Origin: WLXB01 sp040221475
GTDB taxonomy: Bacteria > Pseudomonadota > Alphaproteobacteria > Rhodospirillales > Rhodospirillaceae
NCBI GenBank assembly: GCA_040221475.1
Contig: JAVKEJ010000032.1
Span: forward strand, 558,001-622,000
DNA: 64,000 nucleotides
Direction of reading: 5' to 3'
Position 1 is the first letter of the stretch; each line of letters opens with the position of its first letter. Positions 44,796-52,839 of the stretch are shown here, one piece after another. The notes below the pieces were generated by a model, which worked only from the letters and a program-made list of their open reading frames with translations, ran no database searches and was not told the DNA's origin. Position numbers and translations under genes: made by a program.

Positions 44796-46325
44796 TCACA
44801 CCTCAAAATTCAGAAACTTCTGCCCAAGCAAACGGCCAAAGGTAATCGCCGGAGTCACCAAGCTGCCGTTGGTAAAAGCCTGGCCCGAGGTCACGCCAGC
44901 GCCCAGCACTTCCCCCGCCGCATAAAGATTGGGCACAGGCGTGCCATCAGGCCGCATCACACGGAGCCGCCCATCAACGGTCAGCCCAGCCGACGACACC
45001 ACCGTCCAGCCGGTCATGATCACCGCGTAGAACGGCCCCTTGGAAATTTTTGAAGGGCGATGCACCCGCCCAAACGGATCCGGCGCACCGTTCTCAATCG
45101 CCGCATTGAATTGATCAACCGACTTACGCAAGCCTTGTGGGTTGACCCCCGCCTTCACGCCCAGGGCATCAATGCTGTCGGCCTTGAAGAACATGGGATG
45201 GGTGTCAAACCCTTCCATCATTTGATCAAGGGTCCAACGGCCCACAAACGGCGTGCTGGTTGTCATCATTTCGTGGTCGGCGATGATCCACATGCGCAGC
45301 CCGGGCTGCTTGCCCAGGGCTTGCTCTCGATAATCCAGTCCCGGGTAATCCTCGCGCACAAAACGATCGCCATGCACATTGACGTAAATTTCCCGGGGCG
45401 GACGCCGTGCAGGGTTGCCGCTAAAGTAGGCTTCAAACTGGGTTGGATAAATATTGTCTGCCATCAAGCCGCCAAAAATACTGGCGAACTTGTCTTGTCC
45501 GCGCACATATCCGCCAGCGCTCTGGCCCAACAGAATGCCCTGCCCCTGACTGTAGGGATAGGCGATGTCGCGGGTCAGCGGCACGCCGTGCATGTCCTGA
45601 AACATGCGCGGGTTGGCGGCAAACCCACCGGACGAGATCAGCACATGCTGGCCATAATGGTCTTGCAGTTTGCCAGTCTCATCTTCAGTCACCACACCAA
45701 GCACAGCACCCATGGCATCTTGAATAAGGTCGACAGCCCCAGTGCTCATCCTTAAATCAATGCGCCCCGACTCAACCCCTTTGAGCAAGGCGGGCTCCAT
45801 GGCATTGAAGATCGACACGCCTTCTTCCGCGCCCCACATGTAGCGGGCCTTGGAAAAGGGCTCATGGCCACCTCCCGTGGTGGGGTGATCCTCCATCACA
45901 CGATAGCCATTCTTCGCCAGCCAGTTCACCGACTCTCCGGCATTGTCGACAAACAGCCGCGTCAACACCGGGTCGGCGGTGTTGCGGTTGATCCGCATGT
46001 TGTCGGCATAATGTTCGTCTGGGGTGTCCTGTATGCCCTTGGCCTCCTGAAAGACGGTGCCCGCTGCGGCGATCTGGCCGTTCGACCGATCAAGCGTGCC
46101 GCCCAGAATAGGCGCCTTGTCGATGACCAGCACACGCGCGCCACGCGCCGCCGCAAAAATCGCCGCCGGCATACCGGCCGTCCCGCCGCCAATGACGATT
46201 AAACCATAGTGATCAGCCGCCTCGGCCCGTCGCCAGGCGGGCAGCACGCTTGCCGCGAGACCCGCCGTTGCCCCCAGCAACAAATGACGCTTACTGATCG
46301 GTTTGATCTTGAATCGCTGACTCAT
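44796..46325 (-). CDS. Exported FAD-dependent oxidoreductase (fumarate reductase / ketosteroid dehydrogenase type)
   Basis: A 509-residue flavoprotein. The N-terminal signal has a KR-type twin motif (SKRHLLLGATAGL), suggesting Tat-dependent export. The FAD-binding Rossmann fold starts at LIVIGGGTAGMPAAIFAAAR, followed by IDKAPILGGTLDRSNGQIAA. The C-terminal part contains the capping and FAD-contacting segments typical of flavoprotein dehydrogenases with fumarate-reductase or 3-ketosteroid-dehydrogenase folds (YAAGEVLGAGVTSGQAFTNG). AAGGA precedes the ATG at 46325 by seven bases. No cytochrome partner is adjacent, so the electron acceptor is unknown. Confidence 0.85.
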   Translation of the reverse strand: MSQRFKIKPISKRHLLLGATAGLAASVLPAWRRAEAADHYGLIVIGGGTAGMPAAIFAAARGARVLVIDKAPILGGTLDRSNGQIAAAGTVFQEAKGIQDTPDEHYADNMRINRNTADPVLTRLFVDNAGESVNWLAKNGYRVMEDHPTTGGGHEPFSKARYMWGAEEGVSIFNAMEPALLKGVESGRIDLRMSTGAVDLIQDAMGAVLGVVTEDETGKLQDHYGQHVLISSGGFAANPRMFQDMHGVPLTRDIAYPYSQGQGILLGQSAGGYVRGQDKFASIFGGLMADNIYPTQFEAYFSGNPARRPPREIYVNVHGDRFVREDYPGLDYREQALGKQPGLRMWIIADHEMMTTSTPFVGRWTLDQMMEGFDTHPMFFKADSIDALGVKAGVNPQGLRKSVDQFNAAIENGAPDPFGRVHRPSKISKGPFYAVIMTGWTVVSSAGLTVDGRLRVMRPDGTPVPNLYAAGEVLGAGVTSGQAFTNGSLVTPAITFGRLLGQKFLNFEV

Positions 46326-46628
46326 GGTCCGGTCCTTCCTGACGATGGGCGTGTGTCTGCTACGCAGGTGCTTGAAGCCTACTGCGTTAAACACATGGTA
46401 TCATGGTGCCGTCATCATAACGTCTTGGATGCCATGCGCTGCGCCTTTTGGAGGGGTGGTCACAGGTTGGCGGGCGGGCTGACCAAGACACAGACCCAAA
46501 ACAACGCCCAGAAGAATACGTCGAGTCACACCCCCGCTCCTCACCGCAGATCAGAGGTGTACTCTACCAGAGAGTCAGAGCGTGTGACATCGGCCCAACA
46601 CAGCGACGTTATAGACGTTACATCTCAA
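46326..46628. other. Intergenic stretch, no gene seen
   Basis: About 300 bases between the unknown secreted protein stop and the FAD oxidoreductase start. I see no supported gene or strong terminator. It must contain the promoter of the oxidoreductase gene if that gene is transcribed on its own. Confidence 0.4.
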
Positions 46629-47642
46629 TCAGTATGCACAGGTATTGAGCATATTGTATGTCTCATCACGGGATGTTTGCTGCACATAATGGCTTACAAG
46701 ATCAGCAAGGCCTTGCGTAAGGGGTACACCAAACCGGTTCACTAGATTGAACTCTAAATTGACCTGAAAGGGCCTTGATTCGAACGGGATGAACCACGTT
46801 GTAAACTGCTCCACGACGGACATTTGCAAAGCAAGTAAGACGGTGTTCTGGGGAAAAAGTTGGCTGCGATATTGACCGACCAAGTCCCCGTTACCTGCGT
46901 CATACATATTGACGTCAACGTGGTAATCTTCAAAAACGCTGATCAGGCCAAACAGCGTTGACGGGTAATTAGATATTTTAGTTGTATGAACGTTGTGCAC
47001 AAACTGATCACTCACGGTTGGCTCACGACACGTTGACAGATTGCCAAAGTAACCCGTAGTCGGTGACCAAATAATGTTTTGCCAATACACGTATTGGCCA
47101 ACATCAAAATCGAGAAACATGGTCTGCTCCAAACTGCTCGGCGACCAGCCAATACATTCTTCAAAATATTCGTTGCCGAGTTGTGGGGCTGCTTTAGCCG
47201 GTACACTTATGGTGCAATCCCCTTCGAAAACGAACCGGTCTGCCGAGTCTATAGAATAGACAGAGACTGTTATTTCATTTGAAAACGATTCCGGATTTAC
47301 AAGTCGCAAATAAGTTTGATTGGCACCCAGACTGCTAGACGTATTGAACGGAAAGACAGTTGATACAATGCCTAATGACGTTGTTACTGAAGAACCTTCA
47401 CGGTTTCGATCCGAGTTGGTCTGACGTCTTTCCGTCCCGTTTGAGTCATCAACATCAGGCGCGCCCTGAACGTCCTGCTTATCGAGTTTGCGCGGCGGCG
47501 GCTGGAATATTCTGTTTTCTGTTTCTGAGGGTAAAACGCGGTCAGAATTCTGGAAGCCGACGATGTCATCGAAGGTTTGCGCGGTGGCGCTTCCTGATAC
47601 CAGCAAAACAACGCACCAGATCACTACCGTATGCTTCGACAT
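46629..47642 (-). CDS. Secreted protein of unknown family, AT-richer than neighbours
   Basis: A 337-residue exported protein; a signal peptide ends near SATAQ. AGGGAGAGGGG precedes the ATG, so the start is sound. The first 90 residues are polar, proline-rich and probably disordered. The remainder is rich in beta-type residues, aromatic residues and asparagine, with scattered cysteines (DCTISVPA, EECIGWSPSS, NLSTCREP, NMLNTCAY). No known domain is recognised. The region is visibly AT-richer than its neighbours, suggesting acquisition by transfer. It lies between two exported flavoenzyme genes on the same strand. Confidence 0.75.
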   Translation of the reverse strand: MSKHTVVIWCVVLLVSGSATAQTFDDIVGFQNSDRVLPSETENRIFQPPPRKLDKQDVQGAPDVDDSNGTERRQTNSDRNREGSSVTTSLGIVSTVFPFNTSSSLGANQTYLRLVNPESFSNEITVSVYSIDSADRFVFEGDCTISVPAKAAPQLGNEYFEECIGWSPSSLEQTMFLDFDVGQYVYWQNIIWSPTTGYFGNLSTCREPTVSDQFVHNVHTTKISNYPSTLFGLISVFEDYHVDVNMYDAGNGDLVGQYRSQLFPQNTVLLALQMSVVEQFTTWFIPFESRPFQVNLEFNLVNRFGVPLTQGLADLVSHYVQQTSRDETYNMLNTCAY

Positions 47643-47786
47643 GCCACACCCCTCTCCCTAGGTTGAATAACATTATCTTAGCGCTATCAAAGGATATGTG
47701 GAGTCTATTTCAGATGGTATTGGAAAAAAAACACACTTTTATGGATTTCAACGGCAACTGACGAAGTCTCGCCTGATAAATTCTCC

Positions 47787-49241
47787 CTACCCCAACACAT
47801 CCATCACTTCAAAGGCGGCGCGTTCGCCGGATTCCATCGCGCCTTCCAAGCCACGGGTGGATTGCGAGGTGTGCTCACCGGCGAAGTGAATGCCGCCGGT
47901 GGGCTGGATCATTTTTTCTTTGTATTTGGCAATCATGCCGGGCCGCCAATAGGCGTACATGCCCCCGGCGTAGGGGTCGTTGCTCCAGGACCACGACCGC
48001 CGCACCCGCACCTTGCCTTTGGCCGCCGGACGCGCCGCCACCAGATCGGCAATCAGCCGCGCCTCAGCTTGCGCTTGCGGCAGACGATTGAGGTAAGACG
48101 CCAGACGCCCGGTGGCAAACACATATTGGCCCACCGCTTCGCCGTTCTCGGTTTGCGGGCCCATGCGACCCGGGGAGGTGTCCATCCACATCCCGGCGGG
48201 CAGGCCATCGTCTTCCCAATAGGGCGCGTCGGTTTCAACAAACGCATGGAAGCACGCCCCATACGGCAGGGTTTGAATGGCTTCCGCCTGCACCCCGGTG
48301 ATCACCGGATCGAACGCCACAAATTTCAGCGCCGAAAACGGCAGCGTGACAATGGCCCGCTTGCCGGTAAACACGCGGCCATCTTCGGCCACCACCTCAA
48401 CGCCGGCACCGCCTGTGCGAATGCCCGCCACTGGCGTGTTGCGATGAATCGCCCCGGTCATCGCGGCGGCCATGGCGTTGACCAGACTGGAATTGCCGCC
48501 CTCGATGTTCCAGAAGTTAGGGGCCTCGGCCTCGAATTGCGAGCGGGCGAAGTTCCACACATGCATCATGTGCACCGCCGACAGATCATCAATGCTATGG
48601 CCGTAGCCCGGGTTGGTGTCCAGACCCAAACGAATTTCTGCTTCGCTGTGGCCGTTGGCCAGCATCAGATCGCGCAAGGAGCGGTCTTGCGCGGCGATCT
48701 CCGGCTCCCACCAGGACTCCAGATCATCAAACAGTTTGTATTTATCGATCATGCGAAACCGATAGGCCGCCGGGGTCAGCGTGCGGACCTCGCCCTGGAA
48801 TGGATTCAGCGCATGGTCGGCCCACTCAGAATTCAGGATGTTGGTGCCTTTGATATGAATATGCGTGCCGAAGCCGCTGCTGGTTGCGGGCGTGCGCTTG
48901 ACGCCCAGGCGATCACAGAAATCGAGGAAGCGGGCGTACATCGCCCCCACCGATGAGCCCCCGGCTTCCGGGTTGCCGGGCAGATCGGTCATGGTGTAGC
49001 AGCGCCCGCCGATGCGATCTTTCGCCTCGACGATGGTGGTGGAATAGCCCTCGCTTTCCAGCCAGCTGGCCGCTGTGAGACCCGCCAGCCCCGCGCCGAC
49101 GATCACCACATCAGCCGTATCCGCCGCCAACGCCCGGCGCGACCCAAGCCCTGACGCTCCCGTTGCAAGGGTCCCAACGAGCGCTGTGCCCGCCAGCAGG
49201 CCCAGGCTTGTGCGTCGTGAAAGGGGCAGGTTTGTCGTCAT
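47787..49241 (-). CDS. Tat-exported flavin monoamine oxidase family protein
   Basis: A 484-residue FAD enzyme with a twin-arginine signal (LSRRTSLGLLAGTAL). The FAD-binding fold begins at VVIVGAGLAGLTAASWLESE, with EAKDRIGGRCYTM after it, and the C-terminal GGIHFAGEHTSQSTRGLEGA is typical of amine oxidases. Such enzymes oxidise amines or amino acids with release of H2O2 and ammonia; the substrate is unknown. Start chosen at 49241, where GGAG lies nine bases upstream; an earlier in-frame ATG lacks it. A 14-base tandem duplication lies upstream. Confidence 0.9.
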   Translation of the reverse strand: MTTNLPLSRRTSLGLLAGTALVGTLATGASGLGSRRALAADTADVVIVGAGLAGLTAASWLESEGYSTTIVEAKDRIGGRCYTMTDLPGNPEAGGSSVGAMYARFLDFCDRLGVKRTPATSSGFGTHIHIKGTNILNSEWADHALNPFQGEVRTLTPAAYRFRMIDKYKLFDDLESWWEPEIAAQDRSLRDLMLANGHSEAEIRLGLDTNPGYGHSIDDLSAVHMMHVWNFARSQFEAEAPNFWNIEGGNSSLVNAMAAAMTGAIHRNTPVAGIRTGGAGVEVVAEDGRVFTGKRAIVTLPFSALKFVAFDPVITGVQAEAIQTLPYGACFHAFVETDAPYWEDDGLPAGMWMDTSPGRMGPQTENGEAVGQYVFATGRLASYLNRLPQAQAEARLIADLVAARPAAKGKVRVRRSWSWSNDPYAGGMYAYWRPGMIAKYKEKMIQPTGGIHFAGEHTSQSTRGLEGAMESGERAAFEVMDVLG

Positions 49242-49275
49242 GATCTTCGTCTCCGCAGGTATCAAAATGAGCCTT

Positions 49276-49303
49276 GGGTAACAATCAGTGGGTAACAATC
49301 AGT
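49276..49303. repeat. Perfect 14-base tandem duplication
   Basis: GGGTAACAATCAGT occurs at 49276-49289 and 49290-49303 in the 5' flank of the amine oxidase gene. Confidence 0.93.
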
Positions 49304-49323
49304 CGCGTTAGAGTCATAATGTT

Positions 49324-49406
49324 GTGCATGGGCTCGTTACGCGCTGAGTTAACGCATTGAAATCAAAACATTTTCTCTCAAAAGTGACGTCGTGCATGGG
49401 CTCGTT
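49324..49406. repeat. 15-base direct repeat, 68 bases apart
   Basis: GTGCATGGGCTCGTT occurs at 49324-49338 and 49392-49406 between the SUMF1-VOC gene end and the amine oxidase gene start. The function, if any, is unknown; a binding site pair is possible. Confidence 0.8.
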
Positions 49407-49435
49407 TCGAGCATGAGGGCCAATGACAAAAAATG

Positions 49436-50839
49436 TCAGCCTCCAGACTCGATTTCCTGCACGTTGATGCGGGTCCCATCCGGCGTATACACCGTGCCCT
49501 CATAGCCCACCACGCTGGTCATCTGACCCGACAAGCGAGACGGCTTTGAGGCGATTTGCGCGCCCATCTGTTCTAGCTTTTCGAAGGTTGCGAAAATGTC
49601 GGGCACCTTGACCACCAGCAGGGATTCTCCAGCCCTGGGACGCTGTGCGCCTTCACGCTCCAGGGGCACAAATTCATTACCGCTTGAGCCCAGCAGGCCG
49701 ATCATCGGGCCTTCCCCGCCAACCGGGTCCATCATCACAAAATGCGCGCGATTGCCCTCGTCCAGGTTGAGCGATCCAGCGGTTTCTTCGCCGCCGAATT
49801 CTGTGTCTTCAAAGCTCACTTGATAGCCCATGGCTTCAGACCAAAACGCTTTCGACCGTTCTACGTCAGACGTGAACAAGGTCATGCGACGGATAGATCC
49901 GCCTTCGCTGACCTCACTGTTAGGCCCTAAATCGCGAGCGACCCGAAAGCCAAACTGGGTGTTGCGCTTATCAATCGGATCCCGGCCCGGCCAGGCGATG
50001 CGGTTGCGCTCTGGGGCCGACAACCAGCCGCCACCGCGTGTGGTGTGCATGTCGCAGCCCGGTGACCACTTCCAGGCCGAGCCATCACGCGGACGCCCAA
50101 TGTGTGTTGCCGCCCAGCAGTCTTCGGTCCACTCCCAGACATTGCCGATCATGTCGTACAGACCAAACGCATTTGGCTTGAACTGCCCCACAGGCGCCAG
50201 ATCGGCATAACCGTCGCGGCAGGTCGCCGGAAACCAGGGGAACGGGTATTCCTCGGCCCCATCCAGATCAAAGGTGTTGGCCCAGGCGCAGGCTTCACCG
50301 GAACTCTCACCCCAGAACCGCGAGGTTGTTGTGCCCGCCCGCGCCGCATATTCCCACTCGGCCTCGGTCAACAGGCGGTAGCGTTTGCCGGTGGTTTTCG
50401 TCAGCCACTCTGTATAGGCTTTGGCATCATTCCACGACACACAGCCCACCGGATGCTCGTCTTTGACGCGTTTGGGCTGACGGCGGTCTTTCCAGCTGGC
50501 GGTGTCGTCATCATTAAATCCGATGCTGTCACTCCATACCCGGCATTCTTCCGTGACCTGATGCCCGCTAGCCTCGACGAATGTTTTGAACTGGCCATGG
50601 GTGACTTCATAGCGTCCGGCGGCAAACTGGTAATCAATCGTGATTTTGACCTGCGGCCCTTCCCCTCTGGTCAGGTCGACCTCGCGGTCACTGATGGGGG
50701 TGCCCATCATGAATGTGCCGCTCGGGATCACCACCAATTCCGGGCAATCCTCACAGTCTTGAATGACCATTCCCGGCGCTTGTGCCTGAACCGCTGATGA
50801 AAGCAGCCCCGCTGCCAAAACGTAAAACACGCGCATCAT
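49436..50839 (-). CDS. Secreted SUMF1-fold/VOC-domain fusion protein
   Basis: A 467-residue exported protein of two parts. Residues about 27-305 are a SUMF1/FGE fold with the N-terminal DCEDCP motif, GRYEVTHGQFKTF, VGCVSWNDAKAYTEWL, YRLLTEAEWEYAARAG, GLYDMIGNVWEWTEDC and GGGWLSAPERNRIAW. The catalytic cysteine pair of formylglycine-generating enzymes is missing in that last stretch. Residues about 318-463 form a VOC (glyoxalase-like) domain: RRMTLFTSDVERSKAFWSEA, with a later segment EKLEQMGAQIASKPS. A SUMF1-VOC fusion is unusual. It is the third gene of a SUMF1 operon, 36 bases after the second. Confidence 0.88.
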   Translation of the reverse strand: MMRVFYVLAAGLLSSAVQAQAPGMVIQDCEDCPELVVIPSGTFMMGTPISDREVDLTRGEGPQVKITIDYQFAAGRYEVTHGQFKTFVEASGHQVTEECRVWSDSIGFNDDDTASWKDRRQPKRVKDEHPVGCVSWNDAKAYTEWLTKTTGKRYRLLTEAEWEYAARAGTTTSRFWGESSGEACAWANTFDLDGAEEYPFPWFPATCRDGYADLAPVGQFKPNAFGLYDMIGNVWEWTEDCWAATHIGRPRDGSAWKWSPGCDMHTTRGGGWLSAPERNRIAWPGRDPIDKRNTQFGFRVARDLGPNSEVSEGGSIRRMTLFTSDVERSKAFWSEAMGYQVSFEDTEFGGEETAGSLNLDEGNRAHFVMMDPVGGEGPMIGLLGSSGNEFVPLEREGAQRPRAGESLLVVKVPDIFATFEKLEQMGAQIASKPSRLSGQMTSVVGYEGTVYTPDGTRINVQEIESGG

Positions 50840-50875
50840 GATGTGTCCCCTCCGTTTAATGTTTTGAGCTTAATT

Positions 50876-51814
50876 CTATGAGCCCAACTCTCTGACCACT
50901 CTAAACCCTAAATCATTACCGCGGCCATCGACACTGCCGCTGGCCCGGCGGGCGGGCCGCACGTTCGTCGGGCGGCTATACCAACCGCCCCCTCGCACCA
51001 CCCGGCGTTCACAGCCACCGGCCCAGATCCACGCTCTGCTGTCACGCGGGCGACCCCAGTAGCTAGCGGTGTAGCAATCCTGCACACGCTCCCACAGATT
51101 GCCCATCATATCGTACAAGCCATAGGCGTTTTTCTCAAAAGAGGCGACCGGCGCCACATCGGCATAGCCATCGCTGCAGCGGGCATAGGGCCAGGCGAAG
51201 GTGTAGTGTTTTTGAGACTCCACATCGTAGGCATTGGCATGTTCGCAAGTCAGGGAAATCGAAACCCCCTCGAAGGAATTATTTGCCCCCCAGGGGCGGG
51301 GTGCGGTGCTGCCCGCCCGGGCGGCGTATTCCCATTCCGCCTCGGTCGGCAGACGATAGACCTGCCCTGTCGTCTCTGACAGCCAGTCGGCATAGGCCAC
51401 ACTGGCCACATAATCGATACAGGCGACCGGGTGAGTATCCTTAGCCCGTTTTGGCTGAACCGGAGAGCGCCAGCTGGCCTCCGGGTCCTCTCGACCACCG
51501 CCGCCATCTCCAATCACCTGACAGCCTTGACCGGCATCGTATCCGGTTGCTTCGACAAACGCGCCAAACTGACCAATGGTGACTTCGGTCTCTCCCATCG
51601 CATAAGGCTGCGGCACAGTGATGCGGATCGGCGGGCCTTCACCCGACTCTACATTCACTTCATAGGCCCCGACTGGCGTTCCCATCTCAAACTGACCCGC
51701 TGGAATAACCACCACGCGCGGGCATTCCGCGCAGTCTTGCAATACCGTGCCGGCATCTTGCGCCTGCACCGCCAGAGGCAGCACCAGAGCAGCAAGTCCA
51801 AAAGCGTACTTCAT
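50876..51814 (-). CDS. Secreted SUMF1-fold protein (copy 3)
   Basis: A 312-residue exported protein with a signal peptide (VLPLAVQAQ), N-terminal DCAECP motif and SUMF1 segments AMGETEVTIGQFGAFVEA, VACIDYVASVAYADWLSE, YRLPTEAEWEYAARAG, GLYDMMGNLWERVQDC and VVRGGGWYSRPTNVRPA, ending GNDLGFRVVREL. The FGE cysteine pair is absent. Its ATG overlaps the stop of the preceding SUMF1 gene (ATGA), so the two are translationally coupled. No sulfatase, the classical target of FGE, is seen in the window. Confidence 0.9.
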   Translation of the reverse strand: MKYAFGLAALVLPLAVQAQDAGTVLQDCAECPRVVVIPAGQFEMGTPVGAYEVNVESGEGPPIRITVPQPYAMGETEVTIGQFGAFVEATGYDAGQGCQVIGDGGGGREDPEASWRSPVQPKRAKDTHPVACIDYVASVAYADWLSETTGQVYRLPTEAEWEYAARAGSTAPRPWGANNSFEGVSISLTCEHANAYDVESQKHYTFAWPYARCSDGYADVAPVASFEKNAYGLYDMMGNLWERVQDCYTASYWGRPRDSRAWIWAGGCERRVVRGGGWYSRPTNVRPARRASGSVDGRGNDLGFRVVRELGS

Positions 51815-52749
51815 GGCGCCCCCCGCTCAGCTGGCGTCAGGTCCCGCGCGACACGAAACCCGCCGAAGTCGAAGCGGTGTGTGGCGTTGGCATCGCCGTG
51901 ATACCCAGGCCGGATGCGCGCCACAGAGGTCATCCAACCTCCGCCGCGCTGAATGATGCGCTCGCAGCCCCCGTCCCATACCCAGGCGCTGCCGTCTTTG
52001 GGCCGCCCGATGTGAGATTTAGTCGCGCAATCTTCGGCAAATTCCCACACATTGCCCAGCATGTCGTAAAGACCAAACGCATTCGGCTTGAGCGACCCCA
52101 CCGGGGCCACACCCGCGAAACCATCGCGGCAGGCCATGTGCGTCCAGGCCAGGGGATATCGCTCCAGACTGTCCAGATCATAGGCATTGACCCAGGCGCA
52201 GCCCTGGTGAGGGTTGCCGCCCCAAGGGTAAAGATCATCCGACCCGGCCCGCGCGGCGTATTCCCATTCGGCTTCCGTCGGCAGGCGATAGGGTTGCCCA
52301 GAGCGCTCAGCCAGCCACGCCACATAGGCTTTCGCATCCTGCCATGACACACAGCTGACCGGATGATCCGGCTTTGGGTTTGACGGCACACCCGGACGCC
52401 GCCATGTGCGGTTGGGGTCATCGTCATAGCGCTGAAGTTTGTCGTTCCAGACCCGGCAGAGCACCGTGGGCTCAAAACCTGTGTCTTCTGCAAAGGCCGC
52501 AAACTCACGATTTGTAACTTCAGTGCGCCCCAGCGCATAGTCATTGGGGATCGTCATTTGCACTGGCGGCTGTTCACCGGTTTCATTGTCCACTGGCACA
52601 CCCAGCGGAGTCCCCATCCGAAATTCACCAGCTGGGACAATCACCAAGTCGGGACAAAATTCACAATCTTTCAGAACGTCGCCAGGCTCGGCCACAGCCA
52701 CTGCTGACTGAGCAACAACAGCTATAACAACACTATAAAATAGCTTCAC
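51811..52749 (-). CDS. Secreted SUMF1-fold protein (copy 4)
   Basis: A 312-residue exported protein and the first gene of the three-gene SUMF1 operon. It starts at GTG (52749) with GGGAGGG in good position. A signal peptide precedes the DCEFCP motif. SUMF1 segments are ALGRTEVTNREFAAFAED, VSCVSWQDAKAYVAWLAE, YRLPTEAEWEYAARAG, GLYDMLGNVWEFAEDC and IQRGGGWMTSVARIRPG, ending FGGFRVAR. The cysteine pair after the GGGW turn is missing. The function is unknown; sugar- or lipid-binding and enzyme-like roles are possible for this fold. Upstream is a 12-base tandem repeat. Confidence 0.9.
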   Translation of the reverse strand: MKLFYSVVIAVVAQSAVAVAEPGDVLKDCEFCPDLVIVPAGEFRMGTPLGVPVDNETGEQPPVQMTIPNDYALGRTEVTNREFAAFAEDTGFEPTVLCRVWNDKLQRYDDDPNRTWRRPGVPSNPKPDHPVSCVSWQDAKAYVAWLAERSGQPYRLPTEAEWEYAARAGSDDLYPWGGNPHQGCAWVNAYDLDSLERYPLAWTHMACRDGFAGVAPVGSLKPNAFGLYDMLGNVWEFAEDCATKSHIGRPKDGSAWVWDGGCERIIQRGGGWMTSVARIRPGYHGDANATHRFDFGGFRVARDLTPAERGAP

Positions 52750-52790
52750 CCAAACCCTCCCGATTCACACAGCTTATCCTGTGCCATGGA

Positions 52791-52820
52791 AAGAGTTTAG
52801 GGAAGAGTTTAGGGAAGAGT
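52791..52820. repeat. 12-base tandem repeat (2.5 copies)
   Basis: AAGAGTTTAGGG occurs at 52791-52802 and 52803-52814, followed by a half copy. It lies between the IorB-like gene stop and the SUMF1 operon start. Confidence 0.92.
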
Positions 52821-52839
52821 CCTGTTTTTTGAAGGTCCG

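Noticed and set aside
46209..46745. A 178-codon plus-strand frame between two minus-strand genes
   Set aside because: Its first part is antisense to the FAD oxidoreductase N-terminus and its translation is low-complexity, without a ribosome-binding site or domain.
47862..48956. A 364-codon open frame on the plus strand inside the amine oxidase gene
   Set aside because: It lies antisense to a gene with clear FAD motifs; its own translation has no hydrophobic pattern or motif, as expected for a GC-rich shadow frame.
40386..52749. SUMF1-fold proteins as true sulfatase-activating formylglycine-generating enzymes
   Set aside because: The cysteine pair needed for that reaction is absent from all four and no sulfatase is encoded nearby.
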